Origin: an uncultured Bacteroides sp.
GTDB lineage: Bacteria; Bacteroidota; Bacteroidia; Bacteroidales; Bacteroidaceae
Length of the DNA stretch: 34,670 nt
Direction: 5' to 3'
NCBI GenBank assembly: GCA_947074275.1
Contig: CAMTPA010000031.1
Coordinates: 1-34,670, forward strand
Below the pieces are notes generated by a model that was not told the DNA's origin, made no database searches, and worked only from the letters and a program-made list of their open reading frames with translations. Shown here piece after piece: positions 1 through 7,172 of the stretch. Both the position numbers and the translations under genes were made by a program. Numbering within the stretch: position 1 is the stretch's first letter; each line of letters opens with the position of its first letter.

Positions 1-45
1 GATGGAATCTCGTGACTGGAGTTCAGACGTGTGCTCTTCCGATCT
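1..45 (+). other. Illumina TruSeq read-2 (i7 side) adapter, not genomic
   Basis: The segment reads GAT, then the 8-mer GGAATCTC, then the 34-base TruSeq read-2 adapter ending GCTCTTCCGATCT. From memory, GGAATCTC is the reverse complement of TruSeq HT index D704 (GAGATTCC). This is untrimmed library sequence at a contig end and should be removed. Genomic sequence begins at 46. Confidence 0.97.
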
Positions 46-341
46 ATATTGTTTGCCCTTCGTTGAGCTTTTATATTGGTAAACGATAGTAGGAGTGCCG
101 AAATGTGAAGCTGGCTTTATAGGGTATCTAATTTATTGGAGGTTGGGCGTATTTCTAAGGCTGAGTGAAACGAAGCCTTAGAAGAGAGGTTTACGAAGTA
201 TATTTGGGGCAATTTTTTTCGCCCGAATCGTTTTCGTGCCGAAATTTCGATTTTCTTGCCCGTGGACTTATTCGGTCGGTATAAAAACGTTGTAAATCAA
301 AAATAAAGCATAAAAACGAATGGTTTAAATAGAATATAAGA
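46..341. other. Non-coding leader region of the accessory segment
   Basis: No convincing gene is seen in these 296 bases. The stretch holds one 10-bp perfect hairpin (153-183) and is otherwise unremarkable, becoming AT-rich before the GIY-YIG gene. No tRNA, integrase fragment or second copy of the tRNA-Cys 3' end was found here, so the left boundary of any island lies outside the contig. Confidence 0.5.
153..183. repeat. Short perfect inverted repeat (hairpin)
   Basis: TTCTAAGGCT (153-162) and AGCCTTAGAA (174-183) are perfect inverted repeats of 10 bp around an 11-nt loop. There is no T-run after either arm (GAGAGG on the plus side), so it is not a clear terminator. It might be a recombinase or regulator site, or the end of an upstream gene's transcript. 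Function unknown. Confidence 0.5.
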
Positions 342-1103
342 ATGGAATATTTTTCTCAATTAACTCAAGAGGTTTTAGGATATTATGTTTATCTCTTAAT
401 CAGCCCTTTGGATAACAAGATTTTTTACATTGGTAAGGGAAAAGGGAATAGAGTGTTTGAACACGCTAAGGCTACCTCTTTGGATTGGCTTGAAAGCGAC
501 AAACTTGATATTATCAGAAAAATTATTAACGGAGGACAGAACGTTAAATATTATATTCTGCGGCACGGTATGACAGAAAGCGAAGCCTATCTTGTAGAAT
601 CTGCATTCATTGACTTTCTTACCTTCAAAGATTTTAGTTTTGTCGCTAATATAACCAATATTGTATCAGGACATAATCAATGGGATAAAGGTTTGAAAAC
701 GGTTGAAGAAATAGAACTATTGTATAATTGTCAGCCTTTAGATGTTGAAAATAAGTATCATAAGCTCCTTTGTATAAATATTAACGGCACTTATCACTCT
801 TCAGCCGATATTTACGAAATTACAAGAAAAAGTTGGGTGCTAAACCCCAATCAGGCAAATCAAGCGGATTATGTTGTTGCAGAATATAGAGGAATTATCC
901 GAGCGATATTCAAAGTTGATGAAAGCGGATGGCAAAGAGTAGAAAGCAAAGAAAATGCAGAATATTTCAAAGGGAAAAGTAGAGTTCGATATTATTTTGA
1001 AGGGAGAGAAATTTTTGATGAAGAAGTTTGCAAAATGTACCTGCATAAGAAACTTCCAATTAAAAGACACGGACAGGCTAACCCTATCTGGTATTTATAT
1101 TAA
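342..1103 (+). CDS. GIY-YIG nuclease-domain protein (LEM-3-like type)
   Basis: The 253-residue protein starts with a GIY-YIG fold: Y-V-Y-L-L near residues 15-19, F-Y-I-G at 28-31, Arg37 in GNRVFEH and a candidate metal-binding Glu at 86 (YLVESAF). These are the key positions of the family, which cuts DNA using one metal ion. The region from about 140 to the end is not a domain I recognise; it finishes with K-R-H-G-Q-A-N-P-I close to the C terminus. No signal peptide or membrane segment is seen. It is followed after 67 bp by the DUF4062 gene on the same strand, so the two may be co-transcribed. The setting beside a tRNA gene suggests accessory or defence cargo, but this is inference; restriction, repair or homing-type activity are all possible. 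Confidence 0.75.
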   Translation: MEYFSQLTQEVLGYYVYLLISPLDNKIFYIGKGKGNRVFEHAKATSLDWLESDKLDIIRKIINGGQNVKYYILRHGMTESEAYLVESAFIDFLTFKDFSFVANITNIVSGHNQWDKGLKTVEEIELLYNCQPLDVENKYHKLLCININGTYHSSADIYEITRKSWVLNPNQANQADYVVAEYRGIIRAIFKVDESGWQRVESKENAEYFKGKSRVRYYFEGREIFDEEVCKMYLHKKLPIKRHGQANPIWYLY

Positions 1104-1170
1104 TATTGCGAGATATAAAATGGATAACTCCATAAATATCATTACTTTTGCGATAATAAATCTGTAAAAT

Positions 1171-2151
1171 ATGGCGAAACCAAGAATTTTTATAAGCTCT
1201 ACCTTTTATGACTTACGACAAATCAGGGTGGAACTTGACAAGTTTTTAGAAAATTTAGGCTACGAACCTGTGAGAAATGAAGAAGGTGACATTCCTTATG
1301 GAAAAGAGGAAGCTCTTCAAAATTATTGTTATAAAGAAATATCCAATATAGATATTCTTGTTTCAATTATTGGGAGTCGGTATGGAAGTTCTGGGATTTC
1401 TAAAGAAAAAGAGCAAGAATATTCAGTCTCTCAACTTGAGGTAAAGACTGCGTTAAAAGAGGATAAACAAGTTTTTATCTTCATTGATAAAAATGTATTT
1501 ACCGAATATGAAACATATATTCTAAATAAGAATAATAAGGATGTTGTCTATAAGTATGTTGATAATGTAAATATTTATAAGTTTATCGAGGAAATAAAAG
1601 CCTTACCGCACAATAATAATATCAAAGGATTTGAAACTGCTGAAGATATTACAGGTTATTTGAAGGAACAATTTGCAGGTTTATTCAAGCAATTTATGTT
1701 AGAAAGCAAGAGAGTAAAAGAAACTCTCGTTATTAAAGATATTGAAAGCACTGCAAAAACTTTGCGAGAAATGGTGGATTACCTAAAAGAAGAATCCCAA
1801 GGTAAAGATGAGGAAATGAATCGCATTATTAGAGTTAGTCACCCAATTGTCAATAGGATTAAGCAGGTGTTGGGTGTTGATTATAATATATACATAGAAG
1901 GCATTGTTGACCTTGAAGCCCTTCTCAATGCCAGAGGATATAGATTAGTTGAAGGATTTCCTGATTCATATTGGGAACGAACTTTTAATCGTCCCAATAG
2001 TAAAGTCGTTAAAAGAATCTTTATCGAAGAGAGTCTTTTTGAAGAAGGAAAACTAAAATATATCAAGCAGGCTGATTGGGATGACAATTTTATCAAAACA
2101 GAGGAAACCGAAACTAAGAATAATCTACTTAATGACGATTTGCCATTCTAA
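1171..2151 (+). CDS. DUF4062-domain protein with SSB-like C-terminal tip
   Basis: The N-terminal ~95 residues match the DUF4062 pattern: K-P-R-I-F-I-S-S-T-F-Y-D-L at 3-15, then a Rossmann/TIR-like alternation with SIIGSRYGSSG around 65-75. DUF4062 proteins are cytoplasmic, often sit in accessory islands, and are suspected signalling or defence sensors. Residues ~95-215 look helical and charged; the part after that is not recognised. The protein ends in an acidic tail closing with N-D-D-L-P-F, which resembles the C-terminal tip of single-stranded DNA-binding protein. A TACTTTTG element (1143-1150) lies 20 bp before the ATG and could be a promoter -7 box of its own, although no matching -33 box is seen. 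Not identified beyond the domain. Confidence 0.72.
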   Translation: MAKPRIFISSTFYDLRQIRVELDKFLENLGYEPVRNEEGDIPYGKEEALQNYCYKEISNIDILVSIIGSRYGSSGISKEKEQEYSVSQLEVKTALKEDKQVFIFIDKNVFTEYETYILNKNNKDVVYKYVDNVNIYKFIEEIKALPHNNNIKGFETAEDITGYLKEQFAGLFKQFMLESKRVKETLVIKDIESTAKTLREMVDYLKEESQGKDEEMNRIIRVSHPIVNRIKQVLGVDYNIYIEGIVDLEALLNARGYRLVEGFPDSYWERTFNRPNSKVVKRIFIEESLFEEGKLKYIKQADWDDNFIKTEETETKNNLLNDDLPF

Positions 2152-2159
2152 AATCATCT

Positions 2160-2182
2160 TTTGCGCCCCTATTTGCGCCCCC
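2160..2182. repeat. Tandem TTTGCGCCCC direct repeat at island/tRNA boundary
   Basis: TTTGCGCCCC occurs at 2160-2169 and again at 2172-2181, a 12-bp period. It sits 8 bp after the DUF4062 stop codon and just before the terminator of tRNA-Cys. It is GC-rich in an AT-rich context. It could be an arm-type recombinase site or an attachment-site flank left by an element that used the tRNA-Cys 3' end. This role is inferred from position only. Confidence 0.4.
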
Positions 2183-2193
2183 TAAAAATAAAG

Positions 2194-2232
2194 AAGCTCC
2201 GAAACTGTTTATTATCAGTCGTTTCGGAGCTT
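2194..2232 (-). terminator. Rho-independent terminator of tRNA-Cys
   Basis: AAGCTCCGAAAC (2194-2205) and GTTTCGGAGCTT (2221-2232) form a perfect 12-bp stem with a 15-nt loop. Read on the minus strand the hairpin begins 6 nt after the tRNA-Cys 3' end and is followed by UUCUUUAUUUUUA. It would also stop plus-strand transcripts from the DUF4062 gene, which run into TTTCTTTG. Confidence 0.85.
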
Positions 2233-2238
2233 TCTTTG

Positions 2239-2310
2239 AGGTTCCTGGCGGATTCGAACCGCCGTACATGGTTTTGCAGACCACTGACTAAGCCACTCAT
2301 CCAAGGAACC
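2239..2310 (-). tRNA. tRNA-Cys (anticodon GCA)
   Basis: On the minus strand the 7-bp acceptor GGTTCCT/AGGAACC closes a cloverleaf with anticodon loop CTGCAAA (anticodon GCA), T arm GGCGG-TTCGAAT-CCGCC and discriminator U, as is usual for tRNA-Cys. The CCA end is not encoded (CAA follows), which is common in Bacteroidota. Its 3' end faces the accessory genes to the left, the usual orientation for tRNA-targeted integration. Confidence 0.95.
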
Positions 2311-2332
2311 AGTCATTTCTCTTTTGCGATTG

Positions 2333-2363
2333 CAAAGGTAGCACTTATTTTGAAACTACCAAA
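2333..2363 (-). promoter_or_regulatory. Bacteroidota-type promoter of tRNA-Cys
   Basis: On the minus strand, TTTG (2360-2363) and TACCTTTG (2333-2340) are separated by 19 bp, matching the -33 TTTG / -7 TAnnTTTG consensus known from Bacteroides. The -7 box lies 22 bp before the tRNA. The -33 box starts directly after the stop codon of the small Feo gene. Confidence 0.8.
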
Positions 2364-2582
2364 CTATTCACGGCATTTTTTATGTTTGCGTTTTATTGAT
2401 TTGTTACAGTCTTCACCCTTTGTGCCGAGCTGACGTTTTAATTCACAACTACTTACACATCCAGCGCAGGGATTTTCATTTTTCGTGGCACTACGGAAAA
2501 ACAGATATGTTTTATAAGCAATAATGCCGAGGCAGATGATAAGTATTATCATTACTGCCCACTCTTGCCAATTGTTTATCAT
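2364..2582 (-). CDS. FeoB-associated Cys-rich membrane peptide
   Basis: This 72-residue protein begins M-I-N-N-W-Q-E-W and has one membrane helix at about residues 9-28, followed by a short cytoplasmic-type tail with the cysteines of P-C-A-G-C-V-S-S-C and a Lys-rich end. This is the layout of the FeoB-associated Cys-rich membrane protein family, small partners found next to feoB and thought to help ferrous iron transport. The start was chosen at 2582 because the ATG overlaps the feoB stop codon (ATGA) and has GGGAG about 8 bases upstream. A longer reading frame from 2666 would run deep inside feoB and is not needed. Translational coupling to feoB is likely. Confidence 0.85.
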   Translation of the reverse strand: MINNWQEWAVMIILIICLGIIAYKTYLFFRSATKNENPCAGCVSSCELKRQLGTKGEDCNKSIKRKHKKCRE

Positions 2583-5062
2583 ACGAATAATCTCCCTATT
2601 TGATAGACGGCACACGTGAGAATCCAAGCTAACACCGTGGTGTATGCTGCCGCAAAGAGTGCCCATTTCCAGCTACCCGACTCTTGCTTGATGGCTACAA
2701 GGGTGGCTATGCAAGGAAAATAAATCAGAACAAAAAGCATATAGCAGAAGGCTATTAGTGGAGTTATGGGGATTCGCTCTGCAAGGCTTGCTGCATCTAC
2801 TTCGGGGTCGTCTACATAGAGCACACCAAGAGTGCTGACCACAATCTCTTTTGCACCTACACCCGACAATAGACCTACACCCAACTTCCAATCGAAACCC
2901 AGCGGTTCTACAACGGGTTCTATCGTCTTGCCTATTTTGCCGATATATGAGTTTTCTTGTTGCTCGGCCACTGTGTCATAGTCGGCGTGATTGGGGTAAT
3001 AGCCCAAGAACCATACTACGATTGAAGCCACCATAATAATACCACCCATTTTTTTGAGATACTGCACTCCTTTTTCCCACGTATGGCGAAATATAGAGCG
3101 AGCAGTAGGCATGCGATATGGAGGTAACTCCATTACAAATGGGGTGTCATCGCCTTTCACTAAAAAGCGGCTGAACAGGCGGGCTATCAAGACTGCAAGC
3201 ACAATGCCTATGGCATATAATGATAAAATCACGATTCCCTCGTGTCGAGGAAAGAATACACCAACCAATAATAAATAAATGGGCAAACGTGCGCTACACG
3301 ACATCAAAGGATTGACCAACATTGTGATAAGGCGACTTTTACGATTTTCGATGGTTCGCGATGCCATAATAGCAGGCACATTGCAGCCAAACCCCATAAT
3401 GAGTGGTATGAATGACTTGCCGTGAAGCCCCATTTTGTGCATTATCTTATCCATTATAAAAGCGGCACGAGCCATATATCCCGAATCTTCCATCAAAGAG
3501 ATAAAGAAGTAAAGAATTAATATGTTGGGCAAGAATACAATCACTCCTCCCACACCGCCAATAATTCCATCTATCAGCATATCTTTCAGTGGGCCATCAC
3601 TCATATGTTCTGTCAGCAGACCTGCAAGTGAGTCTACCAGCCACTCAATACCCATCATTGGATATTCACCCAACACGAATGTTCCCTCGAACATAATATA
3701 CATAAACAAGAAAAAGATGGGGTAGCCCCAGATGCGATGTGTCACAATGGAATCGAGCACTTTGGTCAGCATCTTCTTTTCTTGGTGATTGTCGGTAAAG
3801 GTTTCTTTGAGCGCACCGCTGATAAAACCATATTTAGCATCGGTAATTGCCGATTCGCTATCTTCGCTCATTGTGGTTTGTATCCTTTTGGCAGCTTTGT
3901 TGCGCACCCGCATTATATCCTCGCCATTGGGCAGCGAGCAAATCATTTTTTCAAAATCCTTATCATTTTCAAGCAGTTTGATAGCCAGAAAACGAGTGGA
4001 ATATTTATGCCGAATCGATTCGTTTTTACAGATCTCATCTTTCACCTCGTCGATGGCTCGTTCTAAATCGGGGCCGTGATTGATGTGAATGTGTCGATAA
4101 ACACGCTTGTCGGAGGTACTGGATGTATCTACATAATCCTCCAAGTGAGATTCGTGTTCTTGTTCATTCACGTGTTGGTGATGCCAGTCTTGGAGTTCTT
4201 TTGCTACTTCGGGGTTTATGTTTCCCCTTTCGTCGATAAAGTCGGCACCTTCGTATAGATTGATTACGATGTGAAAAAGGTGATTGATGCCAATACCCTT
4301 GCGGCTCACGGTAGGCACCATTGGCACACCAAACAGTTTGCTCAGCAATCGGTAGTCTAAGGTGTTCCCGCTTTGTTCCAGCTCGTCAAACATATTGAGA
4401 GCTATCACCATACGCACATTCATATCAATCAGCTGCGTGGTGAGGTATAAGTTTCGCTCCAAGTTTGAAGCGTCTACTACATTGATTATAATGTCGGGGG
4501 TTTCGTCGATAATGTGCCTACGCACATAAATCTCTTCGGGAGTGTAGGCCGATAAAGAATAGGTTCCGGGAAGATCGACCAATTTGAATTGGTAGCCCTC
4601 AAACTCAAAAAAGCCCTCTTTGGCATCCACCGTCACACCACTGTAATTGCCCACGTGCTCGTGCGCACCCGACGCGATATTGAATAGAGTTGTCTTGCCA
4701 CAGTTGGGATTTCCAACCAAGGCCACGTTGATGGTGCGGCGTTTGCCCAAGGCCACCTTTTTAAGGTCTTCTTCTTGAACTTGAGATAGCACTTCGGTGC
4801 TGTGCTGCTCGTCGACAGGCAATTGCAAAGCTGCCTCCTCTTCGCTTATTACTTCTATCATTTGTGCTTCTTGTCGGCGCAACGATATTTCATAACCCAG
4901 TACCTTGTATTTAATAGGGTCTTTCAAAGGAGCATTCAAAATCACCTCTACGGTTTTCCCTTTTATAAAGCCCATCTCTACGATGCGCTTGCGAAAACCG
5001 CCGTGACCTAATACTTTAACAATTACCCCTTTTTCTCCCGTTTTTAGTTCAGACAAACGCAT
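2579..5062 (-). CDS. feoB: FeoA-FeoB fusion ferrous iron transporter
   Basis: The 827-residue protein imports Fe2+ across the inner membrane. Residues 1-75 are a FeoA (SH3-like) domain fused to FeoB, an arrangement common in Bacteroidota. The G domain shows G1 GNPNCGKTT (117-125), G3 DLPG (163-166), G4 NMFD (223-226) and G5 SRKG (253-256). The membrane part begins near 445 and contains the gate sequence GFGCNVPAI (557-565) and a second GAKEIVVSTL motif near the C terminus. A His-rich stretch (293-330, several HxH pairs) lies between the G domain and the membrane domain. GAGGTG precedes the ATG by 4 bases. The gene is co-transcribed with the small Cys-rich peptide gene, which overlaps its stop by 4 bases. 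Confidence 0.97.
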   Translation of the reverse strand: MRLSELKTGEKGVIVKVLGHGGFRKRIVEMGFIKGKTVEVILNAPLKDPIKYKVLGYEISLRRQEAQMIEVISEEEAALQLPVDEQHSTEVLSQVQEEDLKKVALGKRRTINVALVGNPNCGKTTLFNIASGAHEHVGNYSGVTVDAKEGFFEFEGYQFKLVDLPGTYSLSAYTPEEIYVRRHIIDETPDIIINVVDASNLERNLYLTTQLIDMNVRMVIALNMFDELEQSGNTLDYRLLSKLFGVPMVPTVSRKGIGINHLFHIVINLYEGADFIDERGNINPEVAKELQDWHHQHVNEQEHESHLEDYVDTSSTSDKRVYRHIHINHGPDLERAIDEVKDEICKNESIRHKYSTRFLAIKLLENDKDFEKMICSLPNGEDIMRVRNKAAKRIQTTMSEDSESAITDAKYGFISGALKETFTDNHQEKKMLTKVLDSIVTHRIWGYPIFFLFMYIMFEGTFVLGEYPMMGIEWLVDSLAGLLTEHMSDGPLKDMLIDGIIGGVGGVIVFLPNILILYFFISLMEDSGYMARAAFIMDKIMHKMGLHGKSFIPLIMGFGCNVPAIMASRTIENRKSRLITMLVNPLMSCSARLPIYLLLVGVFFPRHEGIVILSLYAIGIVLAVLIARLFSRFLVKGDDTPFVMELPPYRMPTARSIFRHTWEKGVQYLKKMGGIIMVASIVVWFLGYYPNHADYDTVAEQQENSYIGKIGKTIEPVVEPLGFDWKLGVGLLSGVGAKEIVVSTLGVLYVDDPEVDAASLAERIPITPLIAFCYMLFVLIYFPCIATLVAIKQESGSWKWALFAAAYTTVLAWILTCAVYQIGRLFV

Positions 5063-5087
5063 ATTTCACCTCTTATTTTTCCGACTG

Positions 5088-5119
5088 CAAAGATAATTAA
5101 AGAGAGTGAAGAGTACAAG
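5088..5119 (-). promoter_or_regulatory. Promoter of feoB
   Basis: On the minus strand TATCTTTG (5088-5095) fits the -7 consensus TAnnTTTG, with CTTG (5116-5119) 20 bp upstream as a weak -33 box. The expected start is about 20 bases before the feoB ATG. No Fur box was recognised with confidence. Confidence 0.65.
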
Positions 5120-5258
5120 TTATTTAGAATGTTTTTAAATTAGATAGCTTCTATTGAGACGATTTCATCTACCTATTTCAACCTCCAACATACATTTTCC
5201 AGAAACTACACATAAAACACTTATTATCAACATTCTAAAAACCACATTCGTACATCGC

Positions 5259-5368
5259 CTTTCTCCGTCTGCTGGCAAGGCCTTCTCAGGTTGGTAGGTA
5301 GGCCTATCTACCGACCTGAGAAGGCCTATCTACCAAACAGAGAAAGCATACTTACCAAAACGAATGAA
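5259..5368. repeat. Array of 22-bp units arranged as a large palindrome
   Basis: The core 5278-5327 is a 50-bp loopless near-perfect palindrome centred between 5302 and 5303, with only two G/T-type mismatches. It is built from 22-bp units: forward at 5303-5324, 5325-5346 and (degenerate) 5347-5368, and reverse-complement at 5281-5302 and (16 of 22 matches) 5259-5280. The 12-mer GGCCTATCTACC occurs at 5301 and 5323, 22 bp apart. CATTCGT (5245) and ACGAATG (5360) extend the symmetry further with a 6-nt shift. The array lies in the divergent feoB/tilS spacer, where a terminator is not expected. No spacers or cas genes exist, so it is not CRISPR. Function unknown; a REP/MITE-like element or a cruciform regulatory site are options. 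Confidence 0.85.
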
Positions 5369-5421
5369 CAGACCACTTCAAATTGAGCGTTAGACACAAG
5401 CTGTTGCGACAATTTTATAAT

Positions 5422-5429
5422 TATATTTG
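5422..5429 (+). promoter_or_regulatory. -7 box of tilS
   Basis: TATATTTG fits TAnnTTTG and ends 7 bases before the tilS ATG at 5437, which would place the transcript start at or within a few bases of the start codon. The nearest TTG (5404) is only 15 bp upstream, shorter than the usual spacing, so the -33 element is uncertain. Confidence 0.5.
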
Positions 5430-5436
5430 CAGCATT

Positions 5437-6735
5437 ATGATACATCATCTCATCTCATCTTTCATTGCGAGCGAAAATCTGCTCAATGCTACCGACCGGC
5501 CTTTGGTTGCTCTAAGCGGTGGTGCCGATTCTGTGGCTCTACTGCGCTTGCTACTCCAACTGGGCTATCAGTGCCAAGCGGCTCATTGCAATTTTCACTT
5601 GCGTGGCAACGAATCGGATAGAGATGAGCAGTTTGTTCGCAATCTGTGCATCGAACTAAACACACCGTTGCACGTAGCTCAGTTTGATACTCAGATGTAT
5701 GCTGCATCTCACAAAGTATCTATTGAAATGGCTGCGCGCGAATTGAGGTATCAATGGTTTGAAGAGTTGAGAAAGCAAACGGGATGCACGTGCATCGCTG
5801 TGGCTCATCATCAAGATGACAGTGTAGAAACGATATTGCTCAACTTGATTCGTGGCACAGGACTGAACGGGCTTACGGGCATACAGAGTAAAAACGGATA
5901 TGTGGTTCGTCCGCTTTTGACCATCAGCCGAAAACAGATTATCGACTATTTACACAACATTCGTCAGCCATACGTGACGGACAGCACCAATCTGCAAGAC
6001 GAATACACGCGCAATAAAATCAGGCTCAACATTCTTCCACTTATGGCTGAGTTGAATCCGTCGGTACACGAAAGCATTGCTACCACAGGGCGGTATGTAA
6101 ACAGTGCATTGAAAATCTACCAACACGGCATCGAACAAAGCAAAACAAGAGTGCTTCAGCAGCAGTCGGTAGATTTGGATGCCTTGAAGCAAGAGCTTTC
6201 GCCAGAGAGTGTTCTTCACGAAATTCTTTATCCACTCGGATTCAACTCTTCGCAGATAAATGACATCATTACATCCATCGACGGACAATCGGGCAAGGTG
6301 TTTTACGGAAAAAACGATTGGCAAGCAGTCAAAGACAGAAGACGACTGATTATCACCAAAGCAACTCAAAACAGCAATCCTCCATTTGTGCTAATATATA
6401 AAGAGGTGGAAAACAAACCCGATTATCAAATTTCACGTGATAGAACAGTGGCTTGTTTGGATGCCGATAAGCTGAAAGGAGAGTTTAAGCTGCGCAAATG
6501 GCAACAAGGCGACCGCTTTTTCCCTTTTGGAATGAAAGGACAGAAATTGGTGAGCGACTATATGACCGACCGCAAGTTCTCAATCAGCAAAAAAGAGAAT
6601 CAATGGTTGCTATGTTCGGATGAAGAAATTGTTTGGGTGGTGGGAGAACGCACAGACAATCGTTTTAGAATAGACACTAACACGCAGCGAATAATAGAGA
6701 TACGTATGAAGCAAAACAACGAGGAACAACTATAA
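5437..6735 (+). CDS. tilS: tRNA(Ile)-lysidine synthase TilS
   Basis: TilS uses ATP to attach lysine to C34 of tRNA-Ile(CAU), changing its decoding from AUG to AUA; it is essential in most bacteria. The 432-residue protein shows the PP-loop S-G-G-A-D-S at 27-32 and A-V-A-H-H-Q-D-D-S, typical of N-type ATP pyrophosphatases, then R-G-T-G-L-N-G-L and a C-terminal domain with F-P-F-G-M-K-G and D-R-K-F-S. The ATG at 5437 was chosen because it gives the usual TilS N terminus (M-I-H-H-L-I). The longer frame would start with TTG at 5383, upstream of the -7 box. No Shine-Dalgarno is seen. A weak 11-bp inverted repeat (6735-6745/6768-6778) follows the stop codon and might act as its terminator. Confidence 0.95.
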   Translation: MIHHLISSFIASENLLNATDRPLVALSGGADSVALLRLLLQLGYQCQAAHCNFHLRGNESDRDEQFVRNLCIELNTPLHVAQFDTQMYAASHKVSIEMAARELRYQWFEELRKQTGCTCIAVAHHQDDSVETILLNLIRGTGLNGLTGIQSKNGYVVRPLLTISRKQIIDYLHNIRQPYVTDSTNLQDEYTRNKIRLNILPLMAELNPSVHESIATTGRYVNSALKIYQHGIEQSKTRVLQQQSVDLDALKQELSPESVLHEILYPLGFNSSQINDIITSIDGQSGKVFYGKNDWQAVKDRRRLIITKATQNSNPPFVLIYKEVENKPDYQISRDRTVACLDADKLKGEFKLRKWQQGDRFFPFGMKGQKLVSDYMTDRKFSISKKENQWLLCSDEEIVWVVGERTDNRFRIDTNTQRIIEIRMKQNNEEQL

Positions 6736-7172
6736 ACAGTTGGTGCGTGGGTAATTAACAATTAACACATCAACTGTTCACAGTTTAAAACTCAAACGTT
6801 TGTAGTGCGCATCTGTATTTGCTATGAACAAAAACAAAGCATTTGATGTTTTTATACCATAATGTTGCCGACAACCTTAGATTCTGCGCCCACAAAGAGC
6901 CTATCATTATAAATATCAAGAGATAAACCGATAGAAATAGTGATAAAAAGAATACAACCTATTATTTATTTACTATCTTTGTGCCGTTGAAACATTCGAC
7001 TCCCCACCTTTAAAAGGAGAGAATGAGGTTCTCTGTTCAACAAACATCCCAAATAATATAAAGCTATAATGTATCGAATGAAATAACAGGCACCTTGTTT
7101 AAAGGCAGCATTGTGTTTCTGCGTTGCAAAATCTTACAGACTTAGAATATTTATAACTCATCATTATTATAT
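6736..7172 (+). promoter_or_regulatory. tilS-rho spacer with promoter box and structured rho leader
   Basis: A TATCTTTG -7 box is seen at 6974-6981 but no convincing -33 TTTG. If used, rho has a leader of about 185 nt. The leader contains pairable segments: GTTGAA (near 6985) with TTCAAC (near 7035), and GAGAA with TTCTC just inside. An ATG at 7023 opens a 12-codon upstream frame ending at 7061. Leader control of rho is known in enterobacteria; here it is inference. The first 230 bases hold nothing else I can name. Confidence 0.45.

Noticed and set aside
46..2200. Prophage or integrative element genes
   Set aside because: No integrase, mobilisation, capsid or replication gene is present; only position and repeat suggest mobility.
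2161..2433. Plus-strand 90-codon frame
   Set aside because: It runs across the tRNA-Cys gene and its terminator and has no recognisable protein features.
2583..2666. Longer N terminus for the small Feo peptide
   Set aside because: It would be translated from inside feoB; the ATGA overlap with GGGAG upstream explains the start at 2582.
5259..5368. CRISPR-like repeat array
   Set aside because: Units are contiguous without spacers, alternate in orientation around a palindrome, and no cas gene is nearby.
5383..5436. Longer TilS N terminus starting with TTG
   Set aside because: It would start upstream of the -7 box, uses a rare start codon and adds 18 residues not typical of TilS.
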